A stretch of DNA of 64,000 nt from Aestuariibius sp. HNIBRBA575 (lineage in GTDB: Bacteria; Pseudomonadota; Alphaproteobacteria; Rhodobacterales; Rhodobacteraceae), in contig NZ_CP162414.1 in the NCBI RefSeq assembly GCF_040932005.1, positions 2,755,501-2,819,500 on the forward strand, read 5' to 3'. The position numbers and the translations under genes are program-made. The notes beneath the pieces were generated by a model, which made no database searches, had not been told where the DNA came from, and worked only from the letters and a program-made list of their open reading frames with translations. This document shows positions 36,520-45,767 of the stretch, in pieces; positions within the stretch are counted from its first letter, which is position 1, and each line of letters starts with the position of its first letter.

Positions 36520-37265
36520 GATGGCACCTCTGTATCCGTTTCAACCTGATCGGGTTTTGCGCGTTTTTCCATGCGTGTTTCGACAAATGCCCCGGTCATC
36601 ATCGCCAGAACCGCCGCAATCAAAAGCCCGGCACCAGATGGCAAACCTGACAATAACAGCGCCACAACTATAGAAACCAGCGCCGCTGCAACATGCGCGA
36701 TCGTGCGCAATGCCGGGCCCATCATCGCCAGAAACGTGATCGGCAGGGCAAAATCCAAGGCATATTCAGGCGGAATTGACGCGCCAATCACTGCGCCTAC
36801 ATAGGCCATGCCGATCCATGTCGGCACCATCAAGGTGGCAGAACCAATGAAATACGCAAATTTCTGAGCAGTCGAATTCTGCGGAAACGCATCATATTCG
36901 TTCTGTGACACGGTATAGGTTTGATCAAATAACAGATAGGCCACCATGGCCCGTTTCCACAACGGCGCGGCCCCCAAATGCGGCACCAACGCCGCCGAAT
37001 ACATCGCCATACGCACATTGACGGCCAAGGCCCCCAACAGCACCATCGCAACCCCGGCATCGTCGATCATCAATTGCACAGCCGCAAATTGCGCCGCCCC
37101 TGCAATCACCAATGTGGTAAAGGCCATGACCTGCGCAATATCCAGCCCGGCATCCGTGGCAACGACCCCAAACAGCATCGAAAATGGGGCGGCGACCAAT
37201 AAAAACGGCGATCCGTGGCGGACGCCCTTCAAAAATGATTTCATGGTGGCGGAGCTCATACGCAT
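36516..37265 (-). CDS. azlC: AzlC-family branched-chain amino acid exporter subunit
   Basis: Large subunit of the AzlCD exporter, 249 residues and about eight helices. Family motifs: G.RHGSPFLLVAAPFSMLFG at the N terminus, AGAAQFAAVQLM, NVRMAMYSAALVPHL. A basic cytoplasmic tail follows (ETRMEKRAKPDQ). It begins 49 bases from divergent fdhD, so the promoters are back to back. The start could also be the ATG at 37259. Confidence 0.9.
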   Translation of the reverse strand: MRMSSATMKSFLKGVRHGSPFLLVAAPFSMLFGVVATDAGLDIAQVMAFTTLVIAGAAQFAAVQLMIDDAGVAMVLLGALAVNVRMAMYSAALVPHLGAAPLWKRAMVAYLLFDQTYTVSQNEYDAFPQNSTAQKFAYFIGSATLMVPTWIGMAYVGAVIGASIPPEYALDFALPITFLAMMGPALRTIAHVAAALVSIVVALLLSGLPSGAGLLIAAVLAMMTGAFVETRMEKRAKPDQVETDTEVPS

Positions 37266-37314
37266 AGCCTAAGTTTTGTGAAACGACCCGAAAATGGTTC
37301 ATAAGGAGAGGTAC

Positions 37315-38196
37315 TTGGCCCAGTTGGACGTTACAAGCAATTACCTGATCGCCCCCGATCCGGATGCCCCGCGTCTGACCCGCAAAGTCACCGGCAAAGA
37401 CCATAATGGGGACGCCATCGACATCAATGTCGTCGAAGAGCGACCCCTGACGATCTATCTGAATTCACAGGAAATTGTGACCGCCATGACCATTGGGGAT
37501 TATCCCGAATATCTGGCACTTGGATTTTTGCGCAATCAGGGCATGCTGGCCGATGGTGACGACGTAACAGCCGTCCAATTTGACGAAGAATTGGATGTGG
37601 TTGTGGTGCGCACCGCGTCCAAAACCACATTCGAAGACAAACTGAAAAAGAAAACCCGCACGTCGGGCTGCGCGGTGGGCACCGTATTTGGAGACATGAT
37701 GGAGGGACTTGATGGCGTGACCCTACCTGATGCGCCGCTGCGCACGTCGTGGCTTTATGCGCTGAGCCATCAGATCAACCGCACCCCGTCACTGTATCTG
37801 GATGCAGGCGCGATCCACGGCACGGTTTTGTGCCAACAGGATCGTCCGCTGGTCTATATGGAAGACGTCGGTCGCCACAATGCGGTCGATAAAATCGCGG
37901 GCTGGATGCTGTCTGAAAACGTCGCTGCTGCGGATAAAATTCTATATACAACCGGGCGATTGACGTCAGAAATGGTGATCAAAACCGCCTTGATGGGCAT
38001 TCCCATACTGGTGTCACGGTCGGGATTTACGGCATGGGGCGTAGAAATCGCACAGCAAATCGGCCTCACGCTTATTGGGCGGATGAAAGGCAAACGGTTT
38101 ATCTGTCTCTCTGGTGAAACCCGGCTGATTCGCGATGCAGATCAGGATCAAATCCCTGATGAGCCCCAAAAATCAGCCCGAAAAGGTGCGCTATGA
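37315..38196 (+). CDS. fdhD: FdhD-family formate dehydrogenase sulfur carrier
   Basis: FdhD passes sulfur from cysteine desulfurase to the molybdenum cofactor of formate dehydrogenase. The 293-residue product has the core GDYPEYLALGFLRNQGML, the ED VGRHNAVDKI loop, and TTGRLTSEMVIK. The usual two-cysteine loop (CxxC) is here SGCAVGTV, with only Cys119 kept. The start is most likely TTG at 37315, as AAGGAG lies six bases upstream; the ATG at 37294 has none. Heads an operon of cofactor genes with 4-base overlaps. Confidence 0.9.
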   Translation: MAQLDVTSNYLIAPDPDAPRLTRKVTGKDHNGDAIDINVVEERPLTIYLNSQEIVTAMTIGDYPEYLALGFLRNQGMLADGDDVTAVQFDEELDVVVVRTASKTTFEDKLKKKTRTSGCAVGTVFGDMMEGLDGVTLPDAPLRTSWLYALSHQINRTPSLYLDAGAIHGTVLCQQDRPLVYMEDVGRHNAVDKIAGWMLSENVAAADKILYTTGRLTSEMVIKTALMGIPILVSRSGFTAWGVEIAQQIGLTLIGRMKGKRFICLSGETRLIRDADQDQIPDEPQKSARKGAL

Positions 38197-38780
38197 TCCA
38201 ACCCTTAGGCGTCATCCTAGCCGGTGGGTTGGCCACCCGGATGGGCGGCGGTGACAAAGGTCGGCTGCGGCTAGGCCATGGCACGATCCTGTCCCATGTG
38301 ATCGACCGGTTTGAACCTCAGGTGGCGGGGCTTGCGTTGAATGCAAATGGCGACATTTCCCGATTTGAGGATCTAAACCTGCCCATCATCATCGATTCTA
38401 TCGTTGGATATGCCGGGCCTTTGGCTGGGGTGCTGGCGGGTATGGATTGGGCGGCCAAACAGGGGGCGACCCATGTGGTCAGCGCCGCCGCTGACACGCC
38501 TTTTCTGCCCTGTGATCTGGTGCCTAGATTGCTGATGGCCGCAGAAAACAGCCGCACCGGGCTGGCCATGGCCGCCACACCGGACGGGCGACAGCCGACA
38601 TTTGGCCTATGGCCACTGGATTTACGGGATGATCTGCGGGATGCCTTGGACGGGGGGCTGCGCAAGGTGGTGCTGTGGACCCAGCGCCATGATTGCGCCA
38701 TGGCCGAATTCGACGATTCAGACGCGTTTTTCAATGTAAACACCCCGGATGATCTGGCCCAAGCAGAGGCGATGCTATGA
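38193..38780 (+). CDS. mobA: Molybdenum cofactor guanylyltransferase MobA
   Basis: Adds GMP to molybdopterin to make the bis-MGD cofactor. The 195-residue product has the nucleotidyltransferase motif LAGGLATRMGGGDKGRL, the DSIVGYAGPLAGVLAGM stretch, and AADTPFLPCDLV with the metal-binding aspartate. Overlaps fdhD and mobB by four bases each (ATGA), so it is part of one translation unit. Confidence 0.95.
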   Translation: MIQPLGVILAGGLATRMGGGDKGRLRLGHGTILSHVIDRFEPQVAGLALNANGDISRFEDLNLPIIIDSIVGYAGPLAGVLAGMDWAAKQGATHVVSAAADTPFLPCDLVPRLLMAAENSRTGLAMAATPDGRQPTFGLWPLDLRDDLRDALDGGLRKVVLWTQRHDCAMAEFDDSDAFFNVNTPDDLAQAEAML

Positions 38781-39271
38781 AAATTTACGGCGTTGCGGGG
38801 TATAAAAACGCGGGCAAAACTGGCCTGATGGAACGGCTGGTGACCGACATCACGACACGCGGATTGCGGGTTTCAACCATCAAACACGCCCATCACAGTT
38901 TTGACGTCGACCAAAAGGGCCGAGATTCCTATCGCCACCGGGATGCGGGCGCGCAGCAGGTGCTGCTATCGTCTGGTCAGCGTTGGGCGCTGATGACGGA
39001 ATTGCGCGACGCGCCCGAGGCGACGCTGGATACATTGCTCGCTCAGCTTAGCCCGGTTGACCTGGTTCTGATCGAAGGGTTAAAACGCGAACCTCACCCG
39101 AAAATCGAAACCTTTCGCAAAGAGGCAGGTCACGATCTGATGGCCCCCGGTGATCCGTCTATTCGCGCTGTGGCTGCGGATTGTGACATCCCCACGCCCT
39201 GCCCCCGGTTTGATCTGAATGACACGGTCGGGATCGCTGACTTTATTCTGGCGGAAACCCATTTATCATGA
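38777..39271 (+). CDS. mobB: Molybdopterin-guanine dinucleotide biosynthesis adaptor MobB
   Basis: GTP-binding partner of MobA, 164 residues. P-loop GYKNAGKTGLMERLV at about residues 8-22, then IKHAHHSFDVDQKGRDSYRH and the LIEGLKREPHPKIE segment, all family hallmarks. ATGA overlaps at both ends with mobA and moeA. Confidence 0.95.
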   Translation: MKIYGVAGYKNAGKTGLMERLVTDITTRGLRVSTIKHAHHSFDVDQKGRDSYRHRDAGAQQVLLSSGQRWALMTELRDAPEATLDTLLAQLSPVDLVLIEGLKREPHPKIETFRKEAGHDLMAPGDPSIRAVAADCDIPTPCPRFDLNDTVGIADFILAETHLS

Positions 39272-40539
39272 CGCAAGGTCCAGCTCTGACGCCCCCGCCC
39301 CTGACAAATGATTGTTTCGCCATGCCGCGCGGCACCCATTGGACGCCTGTGGATGACGCATTAGACCACCTGCGTCAGAACCTGCATGGCGTGACCGCAA
39401 CAGAAACCATCGCGACCAGTGACGCATTGGGCCGGGTTCTGGCTGTTGCGCCAACAGCCATTCGGTCCCATCCGCCCGCTGCGAATTCTGCTGTGGATGG
39501 CTATGGCTTTGCCCATTCACCTGATCAAAACGGGGCTACCATTCTGCCCCTACATCCGGGGCGATCCGCAGCGGGGGTGCCGTTTGATGGCTCTGTCCCG
39601 GCCGGGCATGCCCTGCGCATATTGACCGGTGCGATTTTGCCCGCAGGCGTTGACACCGTCATCCTAGAAGAGGACGTAAACACCGACGGCACCCAAATCG
39701 CATTCCAAGGCCCCCTGAAAAAGGGCGCGAATTGTCGTGACGCGGGCGAAGACATCACCCAAGGGCAGCACATTCTAGCGCCAGGTCGCGTGTTAACACC
39801 CGGCGATTTGGGCACATTGACCGCCGTTGGTATCGCTGATGTCACCGTGCAAAAACGGCTGCGCGTTGGGGTTTTGTCAACGGGGGATGAGCTTCGAAAA
39901 CCCGGTGAAATGGCGGATCTGGGGCATGTGTATGATGCCAATCGGCCCATGCTACAGGCCTTGGTGATGCAATGGGGTTATGATGTTTGCGATCTGGGGA
40001 TTGCGCCGGACGACAACACACACCTGCGCGCGATCCTGAATGATGGGGCGGCACAATGCGACGTGATCCTGACATCGGGCGGCGCATCCGCAGGGGACGA
40101 AGACCACATGTCACGTTTGTTGCGTGAAACCGGATCGATGCAATTGTGGCGCATTGCCATGAAACCCGGTCGCCCCTTGGCGTTGGGATTATGGGATAAT
40201 GTGCCGGTTTTCGGTTTGCCGGGTAATCCGGTGGCGGCGATAGTCTGCGCGCTGATCTTTGCCCGCCCGGCCCTGTCGGTTCTGTCAGGTGCAGCGTGGA
40301 TTTCCCCGCAAGGGTTTGATGTTCCAGCCGCTTTTACCAAAACCAAAAAGCAAGGCCGCCGCGAATATCTACGCGCGCGCATCCGCAATGGCCGCGTGGA
40401 AACCTTTCCTTCGGAAGGGTCAGGGCGCGTCTCTGGCCTGTCTTGGGCCGAAGGGCTGGTTGAATTGGGTGATGAGGCACAACACATAGAACAGGGTCAA
40501 CTTGTGCGTTTCATTCCATTCAGGAGCTTTGATCTGTGA
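39268..40539 (+). CDS. moeA: Molybdopterin molybdenumtransferase MoeA
   Basis: Inserts molybdate into adenylylated molybdopterin. The 423-residue product has AANSAVDGYGF, the sequence GDELRKPGEM, and TSGGASAGDEDHMSRLLRE in the MPT-binding domain, and the C-terminal domain with GRREYLRARIRNG. The length is normal for MoeA. Overlaps mobB (ATGA) and the GNAT gene (GTGA). Confidence 0.95.
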   Translation: MTQGPALTPPPLTNDCFAMPRGTHWTPVDDALDHLRQNLHGVTATETIATSDALGRVLAVAPTAIRSHPPAANSAVDGYGFAHSPDQNGATILPLHPGRSAAGVPFDGSVPAGHALRILTGAILPAGVDTVILEEDVNTDGTQIAFQGPLKKGANCRDAGEDITQGQHILAPGRVLTPGDLGTLTAVGIADVTVQKRLRVGVLSTGDELRKPGEMADLGHVYDANRPMLQALVMQWGYDVCDLGIAPDDNTHLRAILNDGAAQCDVILTSGGASAGDEDHMSRLLRETGSMQLWRIAMKPGRPLALGLWDNVPVFGLPGNPVAAIVCALIFARPALSVLSGAAWISPQGFDVPAAFTKTKKQGRREYLRARIRNGRVETFPSEGSGRVSGLSWAEGLVELGDEAQHIEQGQLVRFIPFRSFDL

Positions 40540-41114
40540 GAATAACCCAAGGGTTCAACGAGGTGGACCGACAGCGTGTGGCGCATCTGTATTGGGATGC
40601 GTTTGGCGAAAAACTAGGGCGGGTGATGGGGCCTGACACCAAAGGGATTGCCTTTATTGAGCGGGTCGCGCGGCCTGATCATGCGATTTGCGCCTATGAC
40701 GGCGACGATTTGCTGGGCGTTGCCGGGTTTAAAACCGCTGATGGTGCCTTTGTGGATGGCGGAATTGCAGATATGGCTGCGATTTATGGCTGGATCGGAT
40801 GTTTGTGGCGCATCGCGCTGCTGGCCGCGCTGGAACGGGATGTCGACAATAAACGGTTCCTGATGGACGGGATTTTTGTGTCCGCCGAGGCCCGCGGACG
40901 TGGGGTGGGTTCCACCTTGCTGGACGCTTTGGGGGCAGAGGCACTGCGCCGGGGCTACAATGAAATGCGATTGGATGTGATCGATAAAAACACCCGCGCA
41001 CGGGCCTTATATGAACGCAAAGGGTTTCGCGCCGTGCACACGTCCGGCACTGGCCCATTGCGACATGTTTTTCGGTTCAAACAGGCGACCATGATGGTGC
41101 GCAACCTGAGCTAG
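40536..41114 (+). CDS. GNAT-family N-acetyltransferase at end of the molybdenum cofactor operon
   Basis: The 192-residue product has the GNAT acetyl-CoA loop VSAEARGRGVGSTLLDALGAEA and the C-terminal DVIDKNTRARALYERKGFRAV. It starts at GTG (40536) overlapping the moeA stop, so it is cotranslated with cofactor genes; a function in the pathway is not known. Its end overlaps the convergent gene by four bases. Confidence 0.87.
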   Translation: MRITQGFNEVDRQRVAHLYWDAFGEKLGRVMGPDTKGIAFIERVARPDHAICAYDGDDLLGVAGFKTADGAFVDGGIADMAAIYGWIGCLWRIALLAALERDVDNKRFLMDGIFVSAEARGRGVGSTLLDALGAEALRRGYNEMRLDVIDKNTRARALYERKGFRAVHTSGTGPLRHVFRFKQATMMVRNLS

Positions 41115-42145
41115 TCGAACGTCCCGGTCACCCGCCCCAACAGCATAAAGGCGCGCGCTGTGCGGGTTTCGCCCAATTCGGACAGGTCTTCGTCGCTGGC
41201 GCGTTCTTCGAAGGCGACCAGCATCTGATCAAACCGACGCAAAAAATGATGCGTTGCATCGCGAAAAATCGTGTCTTCGCGCATGCGGCCCGCCGTCAAT
41301 GCAAGGCTGGATCGATCGCGCACACCGCCCATACCCGCAATGACCCCGCCCCGTTCACCTTGGGCAAAGCGGCGCCAGATTTCGGGCCGCGCACGATCAG
41401 GGCGCAAATCGTCCATATAGATCCCATCTTGGGACAACAGCGTCAAAACATCCTGACTGGCCTGAACCAATTGGCGGGCCTGCCGATCCTTTAGCGCGCG
41501 GCGCAGTGCTGCAAAACCGGCTTCATCCTTTTCGGTATCCGGGAAATTCAGCGCCCGGATCATGTCTTTGTTGTCCAAAGGCGGCGTGATTTCTTCGACC
41601 TGCGTGCCCAGCGCCAAACGCGGCTGATCACTTTGGGCATCAATGGGCGCTTCGTTGTCGCGGGCCGGAGCCGCAACGGCAGTGGGCGTCGCGGCCACGT
41701 CTTTGCGCATGGTCGTGAATGTCGCCAGCGCCGATTCCGTCTGCCGGGTCGCTTGGGCGATTTCGTTCAGCTTGCGTTCCATGTTGGATTGCGCCGACGC
41801 TGATCCGGCAAATTTGTTCTGTTCCAGATAGGTTTTGCGCATCCCATCCACAGCCGCCTGAAGCCGCTCTGATTCTTCGCGCATGACCCGGCTGGATTTG
41901 GCGGCCATCACCGCAACCCAGATCATCGCAACCGGCATAAAAATGGCGATCAATGTCAGCAGGAATCGCAGTGAATCGATGCCATTTCCCTCTGGCCCGC
42001 TGGGCAGGATCAGGAAAAACAGCCCAACCGCGACCAGCCAGACGACCGACAGACCGATCCCGATCACCTCGGTTGCACCCAATCCGGGATCGCCGCTGGC
42101 ACGTCGGGCGATTTCGGTGGCTTTGGAAACGGGTCGGTCTACCAT
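41111..42145 (-). CDS. Membrane protein with coiled coil, unknown function
   Basis: I do not recognise a named family. The 344-residue product has two membrane helices (about 28-47 and 60-81), a long coiled coil (about 85-150), a Pro/Ala-rich linker, then a soluble helical C-terminal domain (ALRRALKDRQARQLVQASQD and RRFAQGERGGVIAGMGGV). The layout looks like a cytoplasmic scaffold anchored to the membrane. It follows greA by 28 bases on the same strand and may share its transcript. Confidence 0.7.
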   Translation of the reverse strand: MVDRPVSKATEIARRASGDPGLGATEVIGIGLSVVWLVAVGLFFLILPSGPEGNGIDSLRFLLTLIAIFMPVAMIWVAVMAAKSSRVMREESERLQAAVDGMRKTYLEQNKFAGSASAQSNMERKLNEIAQATRQTESALATFTTMRKDVAATPTAVAAPARDNEAPIDAQSDQPRLALGTQVEEITPPLDNKDMIRALNFPDTEKDEAGFAALRRALKDRQARQLVQASQDVLTLLSQDGIYMDDLRPDRARPEIWRRFAQGERGGVIAGMGGVRDRSSLALTAGRMREDTIFRDATHHFLRRFDQMLVAFEERASDEDLSELGETRTARAFMLLGRVTGTFD

Positions 42146-42173
42146 GTTTGGCTCCCGCTTGGCATGTGGCGCA

Positions 42174-42644
42174 TCAGATAAAGGAAACGGTCAGAATCTC
42201 GTAGGATTTTAGCCCGCCGGGCGTGCGAACTTCAACGGAATCGCCCGCTTCTTTGCCGATCATGGACCGGGCCAGCGGTGATTTCAAATTCAACAGACCG
42301 GCTTCAATATCGGCCTCATATTCGCCAACAATCTGAAACTTTTTCTCTTCGTCCGTATCTTCGTCGACGATTTCGATGGTCGCGCCGAACTTGATCCCAC
42401 CTGACAATTTCTTGGGATCAATCACATCCGCCAATGAAATCACGGCTTCCAGCTCTTTGATGCGGCCTTCGATGAAGGATTGTTTTTCCTTGGCCGAATG
42501 GTATTCCGCGTTTTCTGACAAATCCCCAAGTTCGCGTGCTTCTGCAATGGCGCGAATGATCGTTGGGCGTTCCACACTTTTGAGGTGCTTCAACTCGGCG
42601 TCCAGTTTGTCGAAACCGGCTTGGGTCAGCGGAATTTTATCCAT
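42174..42644 (-). CDS. greA: Transcription elongation factor GreA
   Basis: Rescues backtracked RNA polymerase by stimulating RNA cleavage. The 156-residue product begins MDKIPLTQAGFDKLDAELKH and has the acidic tip of the coiled coil ARELGDLSENAEYHSAKE and the C-terminal SPLARSMIGKEAGDSVEV. Length and all motifs are normal. It has its own upstream region of 273 bases, shared with divergent etfQO. Confidence 0.96.
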   Translation of the reverse strand: MDKIPLTQAGFDKLDAELKHLKSVERPTIIRAIAEARELGDLSENAEYHSAKEKQSFIEGRIKELEAVISLADVIDPKKLSGGIKFGATIEIVDEDTDEEKKFQIVGEYEADIEAGLLNLKSPLARSMIGKEAGDSVEVRTPGGLKSYEILTVSFI

Positions 42645-42917
42645 ATGTCGTGCGCTCTCACTTTAGCGGGGCTACCTAATAATCGAACGTTCATAACGCG
42701 GTCTGGGCCGGTGAAGTCAAGTGCCGTGGTCGTTCAACGACGCGTTTGTGCGCAATTCCTTTCCTTTCGAGCCAAAAAAATAGGATTCAGTGTCGCGAGG
42801 GGCGCAATTGTCGTCGTGTCGCGATTGCCCTAGACGCCAAGTCGGGATAATCCTTCGCGCAACAATATTACAACTGAGCCCCAAATCGGGCCAGTTACGA
42901 CATGCAAGGAGAGCCAC

Positions 42918-44567
42918 ATGGCCGATATCGAACGCGAAGCGATGGAAGTTGACGTAGTCATCGTTGGGGCAGGCCCCGCAGGTCTATCGGCCGCGATCCG
43001 TCTGAAACAACTGGACGAAGACCTGATGGTTGTCGTGCTGGAAAAAGGGTCCGAAGTTGGCGCGCACATCCTGTCGGGCGCGGTTTTGGACCCCTCGGGT
43101 CTGGATGCTTTGATTCCGGATTGGAAAGAAAAAGGCGCACCGCTGAACACGGAAGTCAAAGAAGACAATTTCTATATGCTGGGCGAAGCGGGCAAACTGC
43201 GCATCCCTAACTTCCCAATGCCGCCTTTGATGAACAACCACGGCAATTACATCGTATCGATGGGCAATGTCTGTCGTTGGATGGCCGAACAAGCCGAAGC
43301 GATGGGGGTCGAAATTTACCCCGGCATGGCCTGTTCCGAACTGATCTATGACGACAAAGGCGCGGTCAAAGGTGTGGTCGCTGGTGAGTTTGGCAAAAAC
43401 CCAGACGGGACCCCGGGCGATTCCTATGAGCCGGGCATGGAGCTGTTGGGCAAATACGTGTTCCTGTCCGAAGGTGTGCGCGGGTCCCTGTCCAAAGAAG
43501 TGATCGGCAAATATGATCTGGCCAAAGATGCAGACGTTCAGAAATACGGCGTCGGCATGAAAGAAATTTGGGAAATCGACCCCGCCAAACACAAAGAAGG
43601 CACCGTCACCCACACAATGGGCTGGCCACTGAATTCAAACGCAGGTGGTGGGTCTTTTGTCTATCACCTTGAAAACAATCAAGTCTATGTCGGCTTTGTG
43701 GTTCACCTGAACTATAAAAACCCACATTTGTTCCCATACATGGAATTCCAGCGGTTCAAACATCACCCGATGATTGCGGACCTGCTAGAGGGTGGCAAAC
43801 GCGTGGCTTACGGCGCGCGCGCAATCACCGAAGGCGGCTATCAGTCACTGCCAAAAACCGTGTTCCCAGGTGGGGCGCTGTTGGGCTGTGCGGCGGGCAT
43901 GGTCAATGTGCCCCGCATCAAAGGCAACCACAACGCAATGCTGTCAGGCAAAGCGGCGGCTGAATCCGCTTATGCGGCCATTCAGGCGGGCCGGTCAGGC
44001 GATACGCTGGAAGATTACGACACAGAAGTGCGCACCGGCCCCATCGGCCAAGACCTGAAACGTGTGCGCAACGTCAAACCGATCTGGTCCAAATACGGCC
44101 TGTTGGCATCGCTGGTTGCAGGCGGGTTGGACATGTGGACCAACACGTTCGGCTTTTCGCTGTTTGGCACCGTCAAACACGGCAAAAACGACGCACAATC
44201 CACCGAAGAAGCCAGCAAACACAAGCCGATCGATTATCCAAAACCCGATGGCAAACTGTCCTTTGATCGGTTGACCAACGTGTCTTTTGCGATGACCAAC
44301 CACGAAGAAAGCCAGCCCTGCCATCTGCAGCTGGCCAACGAAGACACGCCCATTTCGGTCAACTTGCCGAAATTCGCAGAACCCGCACAGCGCTATTGCC
44401 CGGCGGGCGTCTACGAAGTGGTCACCGAAGAAGGCAAAGACCCGCGCTTTGTGGTGAATTTCCAGAACTGCGTGCATTGCAAAACCTGTGACATCAAGGA
44501 TCCGTCCGAAAACATCACATGGACAGTGCCACAGGGCGGCGACGGGCCAAACTATCCAAACATGTGA
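42918..44567 (+). CDS. Electron transfer flavoprotein-ubiquinone oxidoreductase
   Basis: Inner-membrane-associated enzyme that moves electrons from ETF to ubiquinone. The 549-residue product has the FAD motif VDVVIVGAGPAGLSAAIRL, the ubiquinone-binding region, and the C-terminal 4Fe-4S site with cysteines in RYCPAGVYE and NCVHCKTCDIKDP. AAGGAGAG precedes the ATG. It is the partner of EtfBA at 14.9-16.6 kb. A strong terminator follows. Confidence 0.97.
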   Translation: MADIEREAMEVDVVIVGAGPAGLSAAIRLKQLDEDLMVVVLEKGSEVGAHILSGAVLDPSGLDALIPDWKEKGAPLNTEVKEDNFYMLGEAGKLRIPNFPMPPLMNNHGNYIVSMGNVCRWMAEQAEAMGVEIYPGMACSELIYDDKGAVKGVVAGEFGKNPDGTPGDSYEPGMELLGKYVFLSEGVRGSLSKEVIGKYDLAKDADVQKYGVGMKEIWEIDPAKHKEGTVTHTMGWPLNSNAGGGSFVYHLENNQVYVGFVVHLNYKNPHLFPYMEFQRFKHHPMIADLLEGGKRVAYGARAITEGGYQSLPKTVFPGGALLGCAAGMVNVPRIKGNHNAMLSGKAAAESAYAAIQAGRSGDTLEDYDTEVRTGPIGQDLKRVRNVKPIWSKYGLLASLVAGGLDMWTNTFGFSLFGTVKHGKNDAQSTEEASKHKPIDYPKPDGKLSFDRLTNVSFAMTNHEESQPCHLQLANEDTPISVNLPKFAEPAQRYCPAGVYEVVTEEGKDPRFVVNFQNCVHCKTCDIKDPSENITWTVPQGGDGPNYPNM

Positions 44568-44592
44568 TTTATCACGACATAATCACCGAATT

Positions 44593-44617
44593 AGGGCCCC
44601 GTTTTGGGGCCCTTTTT
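44593..44617 (+). terminator. Intrinsic terminator after ETF-QO
   Basis: AGGGCCCC, loop GTTTT, GGGGCCCT and a T run: an eight-pair stem 25 bases after the stop codon. It also faces the end of the convergent membrane-protein gene. Confidence 0.9.
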
Positions 44618-44651
44618 CGTCAGGTGCGGATTGTTCGCGCAAAAAACCACG

Positions 44652-45530
44652 TCATTCACGTGATTTTCGCAAGGCCCGTAAATCCAATTCAGGTGTCGGA
44701 TTGAACGCCTGCACCTTGGTCTGTTTTTCCGACATCGCCTGATCACTGTCGATCAAGGCCATTGCCGACGCGGTCCAGCCCCATGCATGCAGCCAAATCA
44801 ACCCCAAACCCGCCAACACGCCTGTGATGATGAATTCCGGATCAAAATCGGGAACCGTTTGGAAAAAGATCATCGCCACAAAGGATCCAAACAACAGCAA
44901 AAGGGCAAAGAAAGCGCTGATAAGGTTAAAGAAAAACTGCAGGAAAAACGTCAGTGTAAAGACGCAGAATAGGGGGATAAATTTACGGCCAAACCCGTGG
45001 AAAAACCCCGTATGCTTTGATCGATGCCCGGCGCGACGCGCCGCACTGGCCAGCGGGACCGCCATCGCCACGTGAACCAACGTATAAAGCACAAAGGTGA
45101 ACACGATATTTGCGCTGATCGCATAAAGCGCGAAACCCGACTGCAATGCGCGTTCGGCATTCACCAGATTTTGCACTGAGACTGCGGTTCCTAATTGCCA
45201 ATCGGCAAAAATGACGGCGCTGAAATTAGAAACAAGCACTGCCCCGGCCTTGGCGATCATCAAAACCAAGCCATAAAGCACCGCATAAAGTGCCAAGATG
45301 TCATAGCTGGTTTTGCTGTTGTCCCCCAACACAGAAAACGCCGCGCGCATCCCCATTAAGGCAATGAACGTCGCCGTGATCGGCCCGCTTATGACATCAG
45401 AATAGCCAAGCGAGAGCATGCTCAGAATGCCCCAAATGACGGTGGCGACAACAAAAACCCCTAAAAGCGGCCAAATCATCCGCCCCAACACTGAAAAAGA
45501 CAAAACAAATGATTTATAAATAAGTGCCAT
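44652..45530 (-). CDS. Polytopic membrane protein of unknown function
   Basis: The 292-residue product has about six membrane helices (roughly 12-35, 42-65, 88-108, 133-160, 185-220, 230-252) and a polar C terminus. No family motif is recognised; the layout with a Lys/Arg loop (RRAGHRSKHTGFFHGFG) is common in small integral proteins of this order. The ATG at 45530 (MALIYKSFVLSFS) fits better than longer frames upstream because CAGGTA lies ahead. Confidence 0.65.
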   Translation of the reverse strand: MALIYKSFVLSFSVLGRMIWPLLGVFVVATVIWGILSMLSLGYSDVISGPITATFIALMGMRAAFSVLGDNSKTSYDILALYAVLYGLVLMIAKAGAVLVSNFSAVIFADWQLGTAVSVQNLVNAERALQSGFALYAISANIVFTFVLYTLVHVAMAVPLASAARRAGHRSKHTGFFHGFGRKFIPLFCVFTLTFFLQFFFNLISAFFALLLLFGSFVAMIFFQTVPDFDPEFIITGVLAGLGLIWLHAWGWTASAMALIDSDQAMSEKQTKVQAFNPTPELDLRALRKSRE

Positions 45531-45767
45531 CGGAAATACCTGTGGCCTCCTCTTTAAACAGTAACAATCGTGATTTGGATATTCCCGCATCGTGACGAAA
45601 TTAAGGTTGTACCGCGCTCAATCTGTTGCGCGTCACATGCAGCGACCTGGCCGATGGTTGCGCAAAAACCGGATCATGACGTGACGGATCACAAATGTTT
45701 GATTGTTCCTTGCGCGCTGCTTGGCTAGGCTCCGGTCTGAGCGAAACGACCAAGGAGCATTTGCTGC

